From assembly GCF_022539315.1 (NCBI RefSeq), contig NC_066314.1:46933180-46997179 (forward strand): a stretch of DNA of 64,000 bases, written 5' to 3'. A model generated the notes under the pieces. That model had not been told where the DNA came from. It did not search any database and saw only the letters and a program-made list of their open reading frames with translations. A program made the translations under genes and the position numbers. Origin of the DNA: Serinus canaria (Eukaryota; Chordata; Aves; Passeriformes; Fringillidae). Shown here one piece after another: positions 1 to 13,300 of the stretch. The stretch's first letter is position 1, and each line of letters starts with the position of its first letter.

Positions 1-2080
1 AGCAGCGACCCTTCCTCCATCCTCCTCCTGGAGCAGGTGGCAGCATCCTGACACCTTTCCATGCAGCAGTGGAGCCCTTCTTCTCACTGCACGGGCTTCA
101 AAACCACTGCCATGAAGAGCTGGGATTGCTCCTGGCTTTAGGATCCTAGAAGTTCTTCTGCAGTTCATTTCCAGGTGGTATTGACTTAGGACCTTCACCT
201 TTCGCATTCCAAAGAGCCACTGTGTATCTCCAGTACCTGGTTTCCAGCTGTGAGTAGCAGAAGTCTCATGTGACACAGGGAAACTACTGCATCCCTTGCT
301 ATGACAGACTTCAATCTCTGACCTACTCACGCCCAACTGTACCCTGCTCATGGCCCACAGCCAGAGGTAACAACATGGGACAACTGCAATCTTAAGCTCC
401 CCATGAGGCTATTATGCCTATCACCTGAAAACAATTTTCTGTTCATTAGGCAATCAGCTGTGATGTAGAACATGGAATTTGCACTAGTAAATTATCATCA
501 GGTTGGTAACACCAGATTTTATCTGCCTCAGCTGGCTTCAAATAGCCATCTCACCTCCTAGTCTGTTTTGAAGTAGTGAATTTAATAGTTTTACATTTGT
601 TTCCTTTCTTCCAAATACTTCAGAGGTCACACATGCAAGAAAATACATCCATGTGAGAGAGTTGTATATATTATCTCCCAAAAGAGCATGGCAACCTTAA
701 CTAAGAGATGAGGTGAAGAAGCTAAATAAAAATGTGAAATCCAAGTATAATAAGGGAGCGTATGGTGTCATTTCCTCCATTTGAGCCTGAGTGTGTCCTG
801 GACACCTGCATAGAAAATTCCCACAAAAAAACACCAGAGGTCAGGATTACTTGCTTGTCACTCTTTTTTAAAATAGTGTAATCCACCAGCAGGGCTGCAC
901 CACAGTCTCCATTTCTGCTGATGCACAGGAGGATTTACACTGGTACAGGCCTTAGGCTGCACAGCACGCTCCCCGTGCTGGCCAAAGTCACAATTTCAAA
1001 ACAGCCCTTTCAGCCGTCTCAGCCTCTGGCAGGGGAATCTCTACTGACCCGAGGTAGGAAGATCCCTCAGAGAACCCACTGCCAGAGCTGTTCATCCAAA
1101 GCCCAAGCAGGCACAGGAAGCTCGTCCAACTCAGAGCACAAAGAAATGTGACCGTGAAGGCTGGCTAGTGGAGCGATGATCCTCAGAAATCACAATGCTC
1201 GTGGCTGCCCGTATCCCATTTTATCTTCTGGAAGCAGCAAGGAGGAATAAACAGAACGTGGTTTTAAACTGTATCTCATCTTGCAAGACAAAGGAATGAC
1301 ATCATGCAATAGCAAGGTGTGAATTTTCACATCGTTCAGTGTGTGACCGTCAGCCTCCCCTCCCCCTGCAGTATCAGGTTCTGGCACAGCAGCAATTCAG
1401 AATAGCTGAATGATAGTGTAAAGCCTTGAAAGCAGTGGCTACAGACAGGTGAGGATTCTGAATGAAACCGACACGGTCTCAATCTAAAAAGCCCAACTTA
1501 TCCCCAGATTCAAGAACGGTGCTTGCAAATGCTAAAGCATCGTTCACACAAGACATGTTTGTAAGCCTCTTCTGCCCGATTTCTACACTGCAGCTCTTGC
1601 CAGTCCCCTGGACAGAATGAGCTGTCACAACCTACCAGAGCTTTTGTAAAGCAGGCATCTTTGGGGAGCTCCTGATACATGCAAGCTGTGCCACCAGTTG
1701 ACACCATCCTTTTGATTCCTACGGGTACCATATGAGATTTGTTGCACAGAGCCAAACCCAATCAGGTTCCTCCAATGGGACAGTCTCTCCCTCCTGCACA
1801 CAGGACAAACCAACCTCATTACCTTTCTTCCAAAGCTGTTTGGTTAGGCATGCAAATATCACGATCCAAGGTTCACTGGAGACAGACTTTATTAGATACA
1901 AAATCCTGATAGTTCAGCACCTACATCGAGTTTTAAATATTGTCAGTCACAGCTAATCTGCCAAATTTATCAGCTCTTCTACTGTCTTTAAAACATTAGT
2001 GCAGTAAACATTTAATTTGATGTTTAATCTGTATTCTCTCTGCTTCATCTTAAAGTCATTTATTTCCTGATCTGTCCTCT
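1..2080. other. Non-coding unique DNA, left edge
   Basis: I see no gene, RNA or clear repeat in this stretch. Reading frames here are short, lack any recognisable domain and are not flanked by convincing splice sites. Confidence 0.5.
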
Positions 2081-2082
2081 GT

Positions 2083-2260
2083 GACTAATGAGAATAATTG
2101 GCCCCTGTCTTCTTTCTGTAACAGTCTTTTATGTATTTGCAGACAGCTAAGGATCCACCCACAGTTGTCTTTTCTCCAGACTGAGCTTCCCTAGGTCTCT
2201 CCTATTCTTTCTTTACAGGTCTTGTTTTCTCTGCTCTGTGATCATTGTCTTAGTTCACTC
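2083..2260 (-). repeat. Ancient CR1/L3-like LINE fragment
   Basis: The stretch reads like the antisense of the conserved 3' region of old amniote CR1/L3 LINEs. It has a 'cagtcttttatgtatttg' segment, then a 'tcttttctccagactgagc' segment, then a run about a shortened 'ggtcttgttttctc' spacing. The copy is heavily diverged and its ends are approximate. The assignment rests on recognition of the family pattern, not on an alignment. Confidence 0.55.
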
Positions 2261-4327
2261 CCGCACACTCCCCCCAGTCCTTCCCTCCCTTAGAAGTGCT
2301 GCCCTCAAACAGAACATAGTTACCTAAGCAGAGCTAAACCACATCTGTAAATAGGTTCTAGACAGATCATTTCACTGTTTTGAACAAACAAGGATTGTAT
2401 ACAATCCGTGTTCTGTGTACGGAGCTCACACACGGGCTGGACAGTGGGTTTGGGTGGTGGTAGCTACACTGCTTAATTCCTTGATCCATGTTTGAAAATC
2501 CAGACTGGAAGTACAGTAAGCAAGAACTGTTACCACAACTAACTAGCTATGGGACCAGCTATGGGACTACACAGGCAAAGCAGAGTAGGCTGACTGCTAC
2601 CTTGAGAAGCAACTTAAAGAGTTTGTCTCATGCACAGTTAATTGGAGGTGAGCTCCTACAACTACAAAATGCCAGGGGTGTGCAGGAGTGGCAGAATAAT
2701 AGCTCGTGGATTATTCAGGCCAGACAACATGGTGGCCCTGCACCTGTTTTAGTGGAAGAGCAATCAGTACAGAGAACCCACCAAACATGAAGATCAAATT
2801 CACATTTTTCCCCTTTAGAGCGTTTCTTTCCTATAAATGTTTCAGCACAGCCTTGCACACCAATATTAGTAATACTGTACGTGCTTTGGGAATACAGAAA
2901 CATCTTCAGTATTCAGAGCTAGCAACTTAACCTTTTACATCTTTTCAGTTCTGAACCTTCCTTGTGGATTGGGTTTGAGGCGTGGGGAGCGAATGGTGCA
3001 GAGATCTCAGGCTAGTATGCCTTTCACTTTGGGCCAATAACCACTCTCATTCAAAATTTCTTTTGCCCCAGAAGTTTAATCAATTCATCTATATTGATAT
3101 ATCTAGATTATGTATATTGGTGTAAAACACGGTCTTTGATTGCTTGTGTTAGAAAGGGAAGAGAGCCACCCAGCATACTTTGCAGTCTAAAAATACCAGC
3201 TGTATCGGGAAGATGAGCTGGCAGTGAGTCTCAGAACATATACCCTTTCACTCTTCACTTTTTCTGGTGACCCTGGGTATGGAAAAAGAAGTGTTTTTAT
3301 TCTTCTCACATGAAGCATATTCAATGCCTATGTAAAAATTTTATAAAGAGAAGTCTGTCCCTTCTGCTGCCCAGAGTCAGTGTTCTCTTCTGTTTCCAAG
3401 AAAACACTGAATAAAAGGCAGCCTTGCCTCTAGAGGTCCAAATTAGCCATGGTTTGAATTGAAGTTGAATTTGCACAGTTTGCACACTGCCTTGTGCCAT
3501 ACATTTGTTTCTGAGTGCATAGAGAGGGAGGTTTTTTCTCTGCAGTGACCTCAGGCACATGGAGATCCGCTGCTTGGTTTGCACAGGTCACCATCCTGCA
3601 CTTGGTCAACTTTTACACACACCAGTTCACACTCCGATGTACAATTCTAGCTGGAGCTTGTGGTTTGCAGCTTAGGGAAGCAATGAGCTCCTGAACAATA
3701 AAGGATGGGATTGCTTGGATTTTTTTTTCCCCAACATGAAAGGTAGCTTTAACATTTAACCTGGTCAGATCAATCTCCCAGTTCCCAGACACTTAGCACC
3801 ATGGCACTAATTTTGCCAGAGTGAGCACCAGTCCATACATGCCAGGAACCTTCTTTCCTGTCCTTAGATAAACTGACAATCAAGAAAGATAGGTCAGAGG
3901 GATGGTGGAGCCCCCTTTGTGGTCAGAGAAATGGGTTTTTTTAGTTCCTGTTACAAGGCACTTTGCCTTGTAAACAAAAAGCAGAAAGCAGAAAGACAAA
4001 ACTCGTAAGAAGGGACAAGGCAGTAGTAGCAGGTGGGCCATGCTTAGCTTCAAATATTTTATTTTCCCCTTATCCCCCTTCTACATATTTCAGTGCTGTG
4101 ATCTTCAAACTGCCATTTCATTTTACGCAGGGAGGTACCCAAGGCAGCAGCGAGTCTGTCTGACTGCAGCAAAGCGACAATTAATAAGTTGACTCACTTT
4201 GGTGTAAAGAGTTCTTGTGGATGGGTGGACAGAGGACAGATCAGGGTAAAAGCAGATAACTGATCAGCCATGCTTCTCCCAACCACTCTGTGCTTTTCTC
4301 TCAAGTATAAATAAATATCAAAGAGAC
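2261..4327. other. Non-coding unique DNA
   Basis: No gene or repeat family is recognisable. The sequence is AT-rich with only short frames. Confidence 0.45.
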
Positions 4328-4480
4328 CTAATCACAGAATTGCAGAAGAGTCAGGCAGGCCTAGAGCCCTGATGTTGGGCAGAGCGGATACCACGAGCAT
4401 TCCATGGTGGATTAGGCAATCACAATACCCTGAGCCATTTTGCTCAGAAAGATCATCTAGTCCATCTTTCCTATTAACTA
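4328..4480 (-). repeat. CR1 LINE 3' fragment (degraded)
   Basis: The left part, 'aatcacagaattgcagaa', and the right part, 'gatcatctagtccatc', are typical of the antisense CR1 3' end. They are separated by diverged sequence. A poly-T run (about 4485-4502) follows immediately. Boundaries are approximate. Confidence 0.55.
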
Positions 4481-4504
4481 ATCCTTTTTTTTTTTTTTTT
4501 TTGT

Positions 4505-6100
4505 GATTAATTGCAGCTTACAAAAAGAAAACTGTAAAAATTCAAAAAACTCTCTGCGTGTTCTCCAGCTGCAAGATAGCTGTCTCGCCGCTGCCCACCA
4601 CACCACGCTGCTAAGTAGAGAACAGAGAACAGGTAGGGTACAGCTGTGCCCTCCCTAGAGGACAAGAAGGGGACCAGACCTCAGTCTGGACTCTCTCATA
4701 GGCAGCTTTTGTGCATCCTAAGGATGGGAATGTGGAATGAAGCCCATTGCAGAAACAAGCAGTGCTATCTGTACAGTGCTCCCACCCTCTGCCAGCTTGG
4801 GGGAATGAAAAACAGCACCAGGAATCACATCCAGACCTCCCACATGGTGCTGCAGAGAGACCGATTCCTGGTGCCAAGCCAGGCAATGTGAGTCCAGTGT
4901 GGGAATCCAAGCACAGCTCCACAGCTCTGGCACCAGAAGCGAGCGGTGCCAGAAGCACCTGCCCTCTTCCAAACCAAGAGCAAGAAAAAGCCCCAGCAAG
5001 ATGAAATGTAAATTCATTCCATCATCTTTTTCCCCTGTAGGTTAGGGTTTGGGGATCAGGTGCTTGTTCCTAGATTGATAGACTAGATAGATAGGGACAG
5101 TTGGAAATCCAAAATGAGGATAATACAAGTCAAAGCATCAGTTATTAGATGGGGATGGCATCTTCGGATTTTTGCCCCTGTTCTGTATTTTCCACCTCTG
5201 TGCGATCTCTTGCATGATGTTCTGGCATGTACAGGTGCAACACAGAACTCAGCAAACAATCTTGGTGCCCTGAGACCCTTGCCCAGAACAGGATAGCTGG
5301 GGGCTGCTGCTGACACCTTCCTTTGCTCAGCAATGGTCTCACTGGCACTGGGATCACAACAGGGACCTGGACTGACACAGGCTGAACTGGCTGGTGCAGC
5401 AGGTGTGCCAACAGGTCAGAGCCAAGGGTCCCTGGGAAGAGGAGCTGTGGCTTTCACCATGATTCCTTCCTTTTCTCTGCTGAGATCTGCCCCTGTGTAA
5501 TGATGACTGAGCCAAGAGGAAGTTCAAGCAAATCTCACCATCCCCAGGCTGTTTCCTGACTCTGCCCTCAACCTGTTCTGTCATATCCCAACCCTCTGAG
5601 ACCTCCACCCAGGACTGGGAGACAAGCTGGTGTGGTGAGGGACCAAAGAAAAGCAAGATATAAGGAGGTGACAAGAGCTGCTGCTTTGGGGCGGCGTGGG
5701 TGAGCAGCTGAAAATTGCCCACACCCACACCTCCCCTCTTGCAGAGCACCCTGCACCCACGAACAAACTGCTGCTCTCTGCAGAGCTGCAGCTGGGGCAC
5801 ACCAGGTCACCCAACGCAGCAGGGTGCTGTGTCCCTGCTCTGCTCCCCAAGGCCTTGGGGTGTGGGACAGTACTAGCACCCCATGAGCTGGGAGTGCTGC
5901 ATACCCAGCCCTTCCTGCCTGCCCAAGGGGCAGCTCAGGAGGGACGAGCTGCATCCATACACTGCTTGCAAAGCCTGAGGTAGCTGTGCTCGGTGGTGGG
6001 GAAAGCAATGGTAGTGGACATCTCCTTTTGCCCATATTGGAGCTTGCAGAGAAGATGAGGAAAAGTCACAGGTAAAGGCAGCAGCCAGAGAGACTGGGCA
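4505..6100. other. Non-coding DNA approaching the CpG-rich domain
   Basis: GC content rises from left to right. Several frames overlap on both strands, as expected in GC-rich non-coding DNA. None has a recognisable domain or convincing splice signals. Confidence 0.4.
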
Positions 6101-6119
6101 GTAAAGAGTGAGGATGTGG

Positions 6120-7745
6120 GCCGGTGCTCCTGGCTCCCACGGCTGAGCATCAAAGCTTTAAGACCCCACCCCAAGTCCCACCTCTGCACAGCCTGGCCCT
6201 GGTCACGGCTGGGAAGGGCTGTGGCAGGGATGCGGCACCAGCTCGGGCCCGGTGCCCCGCGGGCAGGGCTGGCGGCTGTGGCAGGCAGCGGGCAGAGAGC
6301 CGGGCACCGCTCTCGAGGGGAGCAGGCAGACTGGCCCCACTGCCGACGGCTGGCCAGCACCCGAGAAAAACCTTCCCTTCTGCCCTCCGATGTGCCTGCA
6401 AAACCCAGAGTAGGGGGCAGAGGGGTAGGGACCGAGCCCACCCTCCTCTTTCCGTGCACCCCCCCGGGGTTTGTGCTTTTAGGGGCTCTCGGGGGTAAGC
6501 GACGGCCGATGAACAGGGCTACAATCCCCCACCAGTCCGGTGCTGGGGTCCTGGGAAGACCCGGGAGCTGCGAGGCCTGAGAAATTCCTTGGGGAAACGG
6601 GGGAAAGGCTCCCACACGCCCTCCTCTCCGCACAGGTAAACTTTCTACTCCCACTTGCGGCGAGGGAGGGAGAGCTCAGGCAGGGAGGATCCAGGCGCGG
6701 ATACCCTGGGAAGCCTTAGATATTTATAGAAGCACAGCCAGAATATGTCAGGAAAGGTGGCTCTCAACCCCTTCACGCGGAACCGCTCTTGGTTTTTAAC
6801 AATAGGCCGACAAAACCCCCCAGAAATGTAGCAAGGAGCTACTGGAAGGATGCAGGCAAAGGAGGTGGTAGGAAAGGCGCGCCCCCGCCTCGGCATGCTC
6901 GGGATGCATCAAGGGCTCAGAGTGCCTCAAGGCTTGCCCCACCCCGCAGCGGGGCTGGAGGATGACCCCCCCTTCCTCCTCCCTCTGCTGGGGGTGCGCC
7001 TCCCGCTCCTCTTGCCGCCCCCCACCCACTGCCAGCCTTCCGGTCTGGAAGGGAGAGGCGGCTCGGGGGGAGCCTGGGCGGGGGGCAGTCGATGCGGGTA
7101 AGGGGGCTGGGGGTCCGCCCCCGGGGTGGCTGTGCAGCAGCTCACCCCTGTCCCCGCCGCTCCCGGCGTGGGGGCGCGCAGACCCACGCGTGACGGGCGA
7201 AGCGGCGCGGCGGGCACGGGCTGAGGCTTAAAATAACCCCGAGACGTTCAACACCTTGTGCCCGGCGCTCCCGCACCCCCCGGCTCCCTTTGTCTTGCCA
7301 CCATCTTACGGAAAGACTCACATGTCACGTTACGGTCGGGATGCACCGGTATCTCTCGCGTATCTACAGCCGAGCGGCACGATAGCCATTTTGCATCCCT
7401 GCCGGGTGGGCTCGGGAAGGGGCTGCCGGCGCGGAGAGACGGGGTGCAAGGGGATGGGGAGGGGGAAGAATGGGGCGAGGCGGAGAGGGGCCACGATGCC
7501 CGCTGATAGCACCAGGGGGACGGAGATAAATTAAAACACGTGAAGTTGCCTGAATACAGCGCCTAGTAGGTTCAGGCTAAGTCGCTTGACGTGCTTGGAC
7601 TTAAAATAGCCCTCCACCTCCACGCAAGCAGGCGCACTCGCCCCGGCGCTGGGCGGGCTCCTGCCGCGGTGCCAGGGGCGGCCCCGGCCACTCCCCGGGC
7701 CCCGGCCCCGGCCCCCGTGTTAGGCCGCTCACGATCGAGAGAGGC
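6120..7745. promoter_or_regulatory. CpG-rich segment (putative CpG island)
   Basis: Much of this stretch is GC-rich and keeps many CpG dinucleotides, most densely at about 6230-6480, 7000-7250 and 7640-7740. In vertebrate genomes this usually marks a promoter or a regulatory domain that is unmethylated in the germline. Overlapping open frames on both strands are a base-composition effect; I recognise no protein among them. A run of 14 C followed by 9 A lies just downstream at 7972-7994. The associated gene cannot be named from this window. Confidence 0.5.
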
Positions 7746-8861
7746 CGGCGTGGGTTTTCAGTAATGCACCACCCTTCTCGGCAACAAGCGGGTTTCTACG
7801 TCCTGTTGTTCCTGACCAGCTCTGCTTTCATATCAAAGCGTGGCAAGGAGCCGCTAGACCAGCGAAAAGGAGGAGGCAATTTGCGGGTGGATGGATGAAA
7901 ATTATTTTCGTTTTCACCCCATTCCAAAGCCGTGTTCCTCCTCCCGTGTCTACCCCGACCCCACCTGCCCACCCCCCCCCCCCCCAAAAAAAAATCACAA
8001 GGGACTTTTCCCCCAAATCACATCGTGGTACCTAAGTCAAACCCTTTCGCCTTCTCTTCATGTCCTATTTGATGAGCCAAGAGGGAATCAACATGTCTGG
8101 TAAATGTTGAGGGTTTTTTTCCCCTCTATCTGCTTCTAAAAGCAGCATCTCTAAACCTTTTGTTCTACCGCGAGCGATCTTCCCTGGACAAACCCGCTTA
8201 CCAAAATGAGCTGCAGGCAAAACCACAGAAACAGGAATTTCCCTACCTTGGTTTGTAGAAGCAGAACCTCTAGACGGACAGATCAAGGGAGAGAGCATGT
8301 TGGGAATGTCCAGTCTCCTCTTCTTGCTTGCATATCCACATAAGAAGAATAAGGGTCGGGGGCAAACGTGGGGGAATGAGTTAAAAAACAATCCTATTTG
8401 GCTGTAAAAAAAATAGAGGTTTCTTTGTGGCAATCTTGCGTCTTGAAGCGGTGCAAATTCAAAAGCTGGAGAGAATCACTTCAGAGGATATTCAGCGCGA
8501 GTGGTGAGGATCGTCAAATGCAGGTTCCAGAGTAAGCATTCCTTTCGCCTTTTTAACGATTATTCTTATAATTATTCTCTTTTTTTTTTTTTTTCCTGGA
8601 GCCCTAGTGGAGGAGGTTGTGTTTAATGCAACTGGAGGTCGGTGCCGTTCTTCTGTGAAGCATGATTATCCTCAAAGCGTCCCCTTCCTGAAGGGAAAAA
8701 TAAGCATCAATTTTGTATTAGAGGGATCTGAAGGGGATAGAAAACGCTCCCCAACAAAGACATTAATATATTGAGAAGAAAGGAAGGCAAAACGCATTTC
8801 CCAATAGTGCACACAAGCGGAATTTAAAAAAAAATTAAAAAAAAAACAGCTGGCACGAGTC

Positions 8862-8869
8862 TATAAATA
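8862..8869 (+). promoter_or_regulatory. TATA-box candidate ahead of a CpG-rich segment
   Basis: TATAAATA lies about 30 bp upstream of a strongly CpG-rich stretch (about 8910-9240), so transcription to the right could begin near 8893. Nearby poly-A and AT-rich sequence makes a chance match possible. No downstream exon is identified with confidence. Confidence 0.3.
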
Positions 8870-8899
8870 ATTCAGATACGGGCTGACTACACCATTCCC

Positions 8900-9245
8900 G
8901 GGATAGGCATGCATACGAGACGAGAAAGCGGGCGCGATGTGAATCGCGGAGAGAAAGCGGCTCCCCCCCCCCCCGCGGCCCCCTCCCCATGCACGCACAG
9001 CATTTCGCCCACCCCCGGGCCCAGCCCCCGAGGGCTGGCGAGGGCCGTGCCCACCCCTCTGCAGTGCTGCCGGCACCGCTGCCCGCCGCGCTCGGCTCCG
9101 CGGGCAGCGCGGGGCGCGCACACACGCACACGCACCGCCGCGGGGCTGGGGGCACGGGGGGGCTGCTTCACCTGCTACGCGCCCCCGGCCTCCGTCGGCC
9201 CCGGCAACACAACCCTCGGCTCTCCGGGCTTGGCTTGGGCTGCTT
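8900..9245. promoter_or_regulatory. CpG-rich segment
   Basis: This is a dense run of CpG and G/C tracts, including a C-homopolymer near 8966 and a CA/CG-rich stretch at about 9117-9137. It ends at a poly-T tract of about 20 nt (about 9250-9269). It could be a promoter-proximal or 5' untranslated region. I cannot assign a gene. Confidence 0.45.
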
Positions 9246-9779
9246 CTTCTTTTTTTTTTTTTTTTTTTTCTCCTCTAGGGGTGGGGGGATGGCTGGGAGT
9301 GTCCCCACCACCACCTCCTCCAGCACAGCCGGACAGGCCCTACAGCTATGCAGGCATTTATTTAATGAAGCCGCAGATATTTATTTATTTTCCCCTCCTT
9401 TCTCGCTCGGTGAAAGATTCACACTTAGAGATGTCATAAAATCCAGACCCACATACATACCAGCAAATCCTGCTTCAAGCACTCGGGCTGCTCTGAGTAG
9501 CTACTGCCCCCCTCTCTGCCTGCAAGGCTGATGCGCCTCAGACATGCTCAACTTCTTCATTCTCTTCTCTGGTACTGCCCGGGTGGGAGATGAGGGGCGG
9601 GGAGGTGGAAGTGCTCAGAGCATCACTCTAAAAATACATTTAAAAAAAAAATTCTCTGCAATATAAAAGCTCCGAGAATGCTTCCCGGAGATGGGGAAAG
9701 CATGGGAAGGTGAATTAATAAAGCAGCTTAATAATTAATAATCATTAAATATACCCGCGGAAAATGGTGGGGAGGGGGA

Positions 9780-10080
9780 AATATCAAGGGGCGGGGAGGG
9801 GAAGCTGTGCGAGTGAGCAGTGTGGGAAACGGGGTGGGGAGAAGACGAGGAGGAAGGACAGTACGGGCAACGGGAGACCAAGCCCTGGCCACTGGCGGAG
9901 GGAGCAGGTCTCGGCCCCGGAGGGGGCGAAGGGGGAGCCCGCGCCCGGGCGGCACCTGTGCCTCCGGCCGAGCCGGGCCGGGCCGGGCCGGGCCGAGCCG
10001 CAGCCCCGCGGGGACCGCCCGGGGCTCCCTGCGTCCGGCGCCCTCTCGGACCGCAACCCTTGTGTTGGGAAGCAACCGAG
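9780..10080. promoter_or_regulatory. CpG-rich segment with G-quadruplex candidate
   Basis: This is the third GC-rich block of the domain. Positions 9975-9992 carry four GGG runs separated by CC, a classic intramolecular G-quadruplex pattern on the + strand. It is followed by an AT-rich stretch (about 10085-10310) with TTAATT-type motifs. The protein frames on both strands are composition artefacts. Confidence 0.45.
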
Positions 10081-10319
10081 AGTAGGAATGCTTAAAAAAA
10101 ATGTATTAACAATAACCATAAAATAGTAATAATGAGAAGAAAGGAACGGGCACCCAGCCAGCAGGCAGGCAGCAGAATTGGATCGGAACGAAAAGAAAGC
10201 AGTGAGAGCAGAGATAACGCTAATATCCAAATTGGATACTCCACAATTAAGCCCGGTGCTTTAATTGCTATTCTCAGAGCCCCTTGGAAGCTAAGAAACG
10301 TGAAATCAGCCTGAACAGA

Positions 10320-13300
10320 AAGGAACTCGTATCTTCATCCTCCTCCTGCCCTGCCCATGGATGCCTGCACCCTTGCAGCCCATGGTGCTCTCAGCCTCAC
10401 TGCAGCAGGCAATCCACTCTGTGGTCACAGATCCATCCCTGTCCCCTCCTGTGCCATGGGTGGCCTGAGCAGAGCGTGCCCACCTACCCCTCTCAGCACC
10501 ACAGAATGGCCCTAGGGTAATGCCCCCTTCCAGGAAAAGCCAGAGTGGGTAACAAAGCAAACCCCTTCCAGGTGGAAGTGTCAAGTGCAGGATCCTTCAG
10601 GATGTGTAGTTACTCTAGGGTTGCAAACACCCACCTTGCCAATGTCTGAGCCTTGGCAGGAGATTTGGAAGAGCTCATATGGTCCTTGGTGACACCCTAG
10701 AAACAAGAGCACTGAGGAAAGCCCTCCCCATGCTTCCCTGCCAGCTACACTTGTCCTGCAGGAAATCAGACACCAGGCCAAACATCTCTGTTCTGCTTCA
10801 GTGCCGATGCAGATTGCACTGTCCAGCCTTTGCATCCCTCTCACTGAAAGCACCCTCCAAGGAACACACAGTTGCTTGGACCTACCTAGCATTCTCTATG
10901 TCCAGGAGCAGTGAGGAAGATGCTGCTCAAAAGACAGGCAAGGAGGGTTGGATCCCACGTGCCAAAAAATTGTGTTCCAGCGAGAAGATGGGCACTCAGT
11001 GCTGGACCTTTGTTGCAGGTACATATTTGCAGGGCAAAACATGCATAGGGCCAAGGTTCCTAAGCCTCCTAAAAGAACCACAGAAGCTGTGGACTCTCTC
11101 TTAACCCCCAGGTTCTTTCTCAGTTTGTACCTCAGAATCGATCCACATGCTCCAAATAGAGTTTGCTGGTCTGTAGGGAAGGTTATGGACAGCAATGTGG
11201 CTGAAGCACTGCGTGCATCTATATCAATATGCCATCTGGAGCTTGAATGAATTTCTGTTTCCATGTGTAGTGTGTGTACAGTGATATTTTTTCATGTAGC
11301 TGCAGTGACCACAAGCAATACCAATCTGTGCTTGAGCTCTTTGACAAAAGCAGACACCAATATTTTCATTTTGACAGCCTGGATCTTCCTGAGGGTGCTG
11401 GTAAGGGCTGCTCTCCTGTAAGAAAGACTTTCCTAACATTTTTAGGCACACTTTAAAAAGTGACTATGATATTTTGCATTCTAATTTCAGTAAAAATGGA
11501 AGACGTATTAGCCAAAGCCTAAAGTAATCTGAAATTATCTCAGAACAGTTGGAGAAAAGAACTGTAGAGTGATACTTACATACAGAAGCTGCTAATAGCT
11601 GAAGAGATTAGTCATTTGACTTTGCCATTCCTTCCACTGATAATAGTGATACAGGAATAGCAGATATGATTTGGCCAAGGGATGTTTTTTCCTTTCTGTA
11701 TGGCAAGAAGGGATAAATTATGACTCTACAAGTCCTCCTATATTCTTCTGGATGAAACAAGCTGACAAGGAGCTTGACAAAAAGAGAGGGAGTGGTTTTC
11801 ATCCAGCATATTACTTAGAAACACAAAATGGAGGGTTAAGTATTTCTAGGAACAATTTCTGACAGGGGGCTGCAATCATTTTAAGCAAGTCAATGATATT
11901 TAAGGTTATAATTGTCTGTGATCTTAAGATGAAGGAATTCATTACCTGTTTTTCTTTATAAAACTACACAACTCCACAGTTACATGGTACATGAAAGCCT
12001 TGTTTACTTTTAGGATGAGACTAGTTGCCTTTCTAGTTGATAGATGTCTATGCACATCTTACATAAACATAATATGTATGTGTATTTATAATTCCTTCTT
12101 AAATAAATCATAAGGGCTGAGTTCTCTGTAGTGATTAGGGGCCTGAGTGTCCAGTTCAACAATTTTTTTCAGACAAAATGGGTACATTCCCCTTGATCAA
12201 AGAAATCAGGCTCAATTACAAGTTTGAAATCAGGCACATAAAAACGTCAATTGTGTCAAAATTATCCTCTCAAGATTTTGCACAGCATTTATTATTTTTA
12301 TATTAAGATGTAATAGTTATTGTAAATAATGTGTGTAGAGGTTGGCTCCCAATAAAAAATGTTGCACAATCTACATCAGCACAGTATTATGACAGGGTTT
12401 ACTCTCCCTAGCTGGGGTAGGCTTTTTTTTTTTTCTCCAATCAACTAAAATGAATAAACTGCATAAAATGAAACAAATAGGATTTCTGATAGGAAACGGT
12501 TTTTCAAACATCTCTTCAATTCCAAAACACTTAAATGTTATTTGTAAGACAATTTGAGGGATTTATTTTAAACGGGTCCATGTTTACTATAAATTAAGGG
12601 CTATATTATTTTTGTCCTGCCTAAGATAAAAGAATGTGAATGAAAGATCTTATATCAAAAGCAACCAGGGCTGGATGAGACAGTGATGATGTTGGGGATG
12701 ATGCAATCCAGCAGAGCCATTCTGTCAGAACAGAACAGCCCTGCTACAGGGACCAAAGGCCCTACAGTAGCTTTGACCCTTAATCAAAGACCCTTTGACC
12801 CCCACTGGCTTCATAAAATCAGAGTCTGTGTTTCCAGGGCCCTAGATAAATGGGGTCTGCAGCTAAGGGAAAAGACTGCCACTCCATAGGTCCTCTGTTC
12901 AAACATAGACACACTTGCATTAGTAGAAGAAAAGCTATGTCTGTGGAAAACAATTTCTTATAATCAACTAAATGGATCAATTGTTCTGGATAATTCACAC
13001 CATAAAAAGGTTTTCCACAGTAGCACTCCTTTGGGTGTTTGCACATGGGCTGCAGAGCATGGTAACCAGGACTCCAGCTGCTTTTACACGGTGCTCTGTG
13101 CCCTGCTCTGCTCAGCCAGTCGGATTATAAGGCGGCTGAATACATCTATGCCCTTCTCCTGTGTTCAGATACCAGGCCTGGGTCAGTTTTGGAAGATCAG
13201 CATAACATTGGCCACACAGGCCCACAGACAAGGATGCCATGTTATGATGCATAATAATGAACAGCATGGAAGAAGTTTTATCAGCTAATTAAAAGGGAAA

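Noticed and set aside
5354..7534. Many overlapping frames of 80-240 codons on both strands
   Set aside because: They overlap one another in CpG-rich DNA with few stop codons. They lack domains and splice signals, so base composition explains them.
8909..9531. Two overlapping plus-strand frames of 176 and 180 codons
   Set aside because: They run through homopolymer C and T tracts and simple CA repeats, giving low-complexity products without a recognisable domain.
9544..9572. Short ATG-started hydrophobic peptide followed by a GT, as a possible signal-peptide first exon
   Set aside because: The donor context (GTACTG) is weak and no downstream exon is identifiable. I could not tie it to any known gene.
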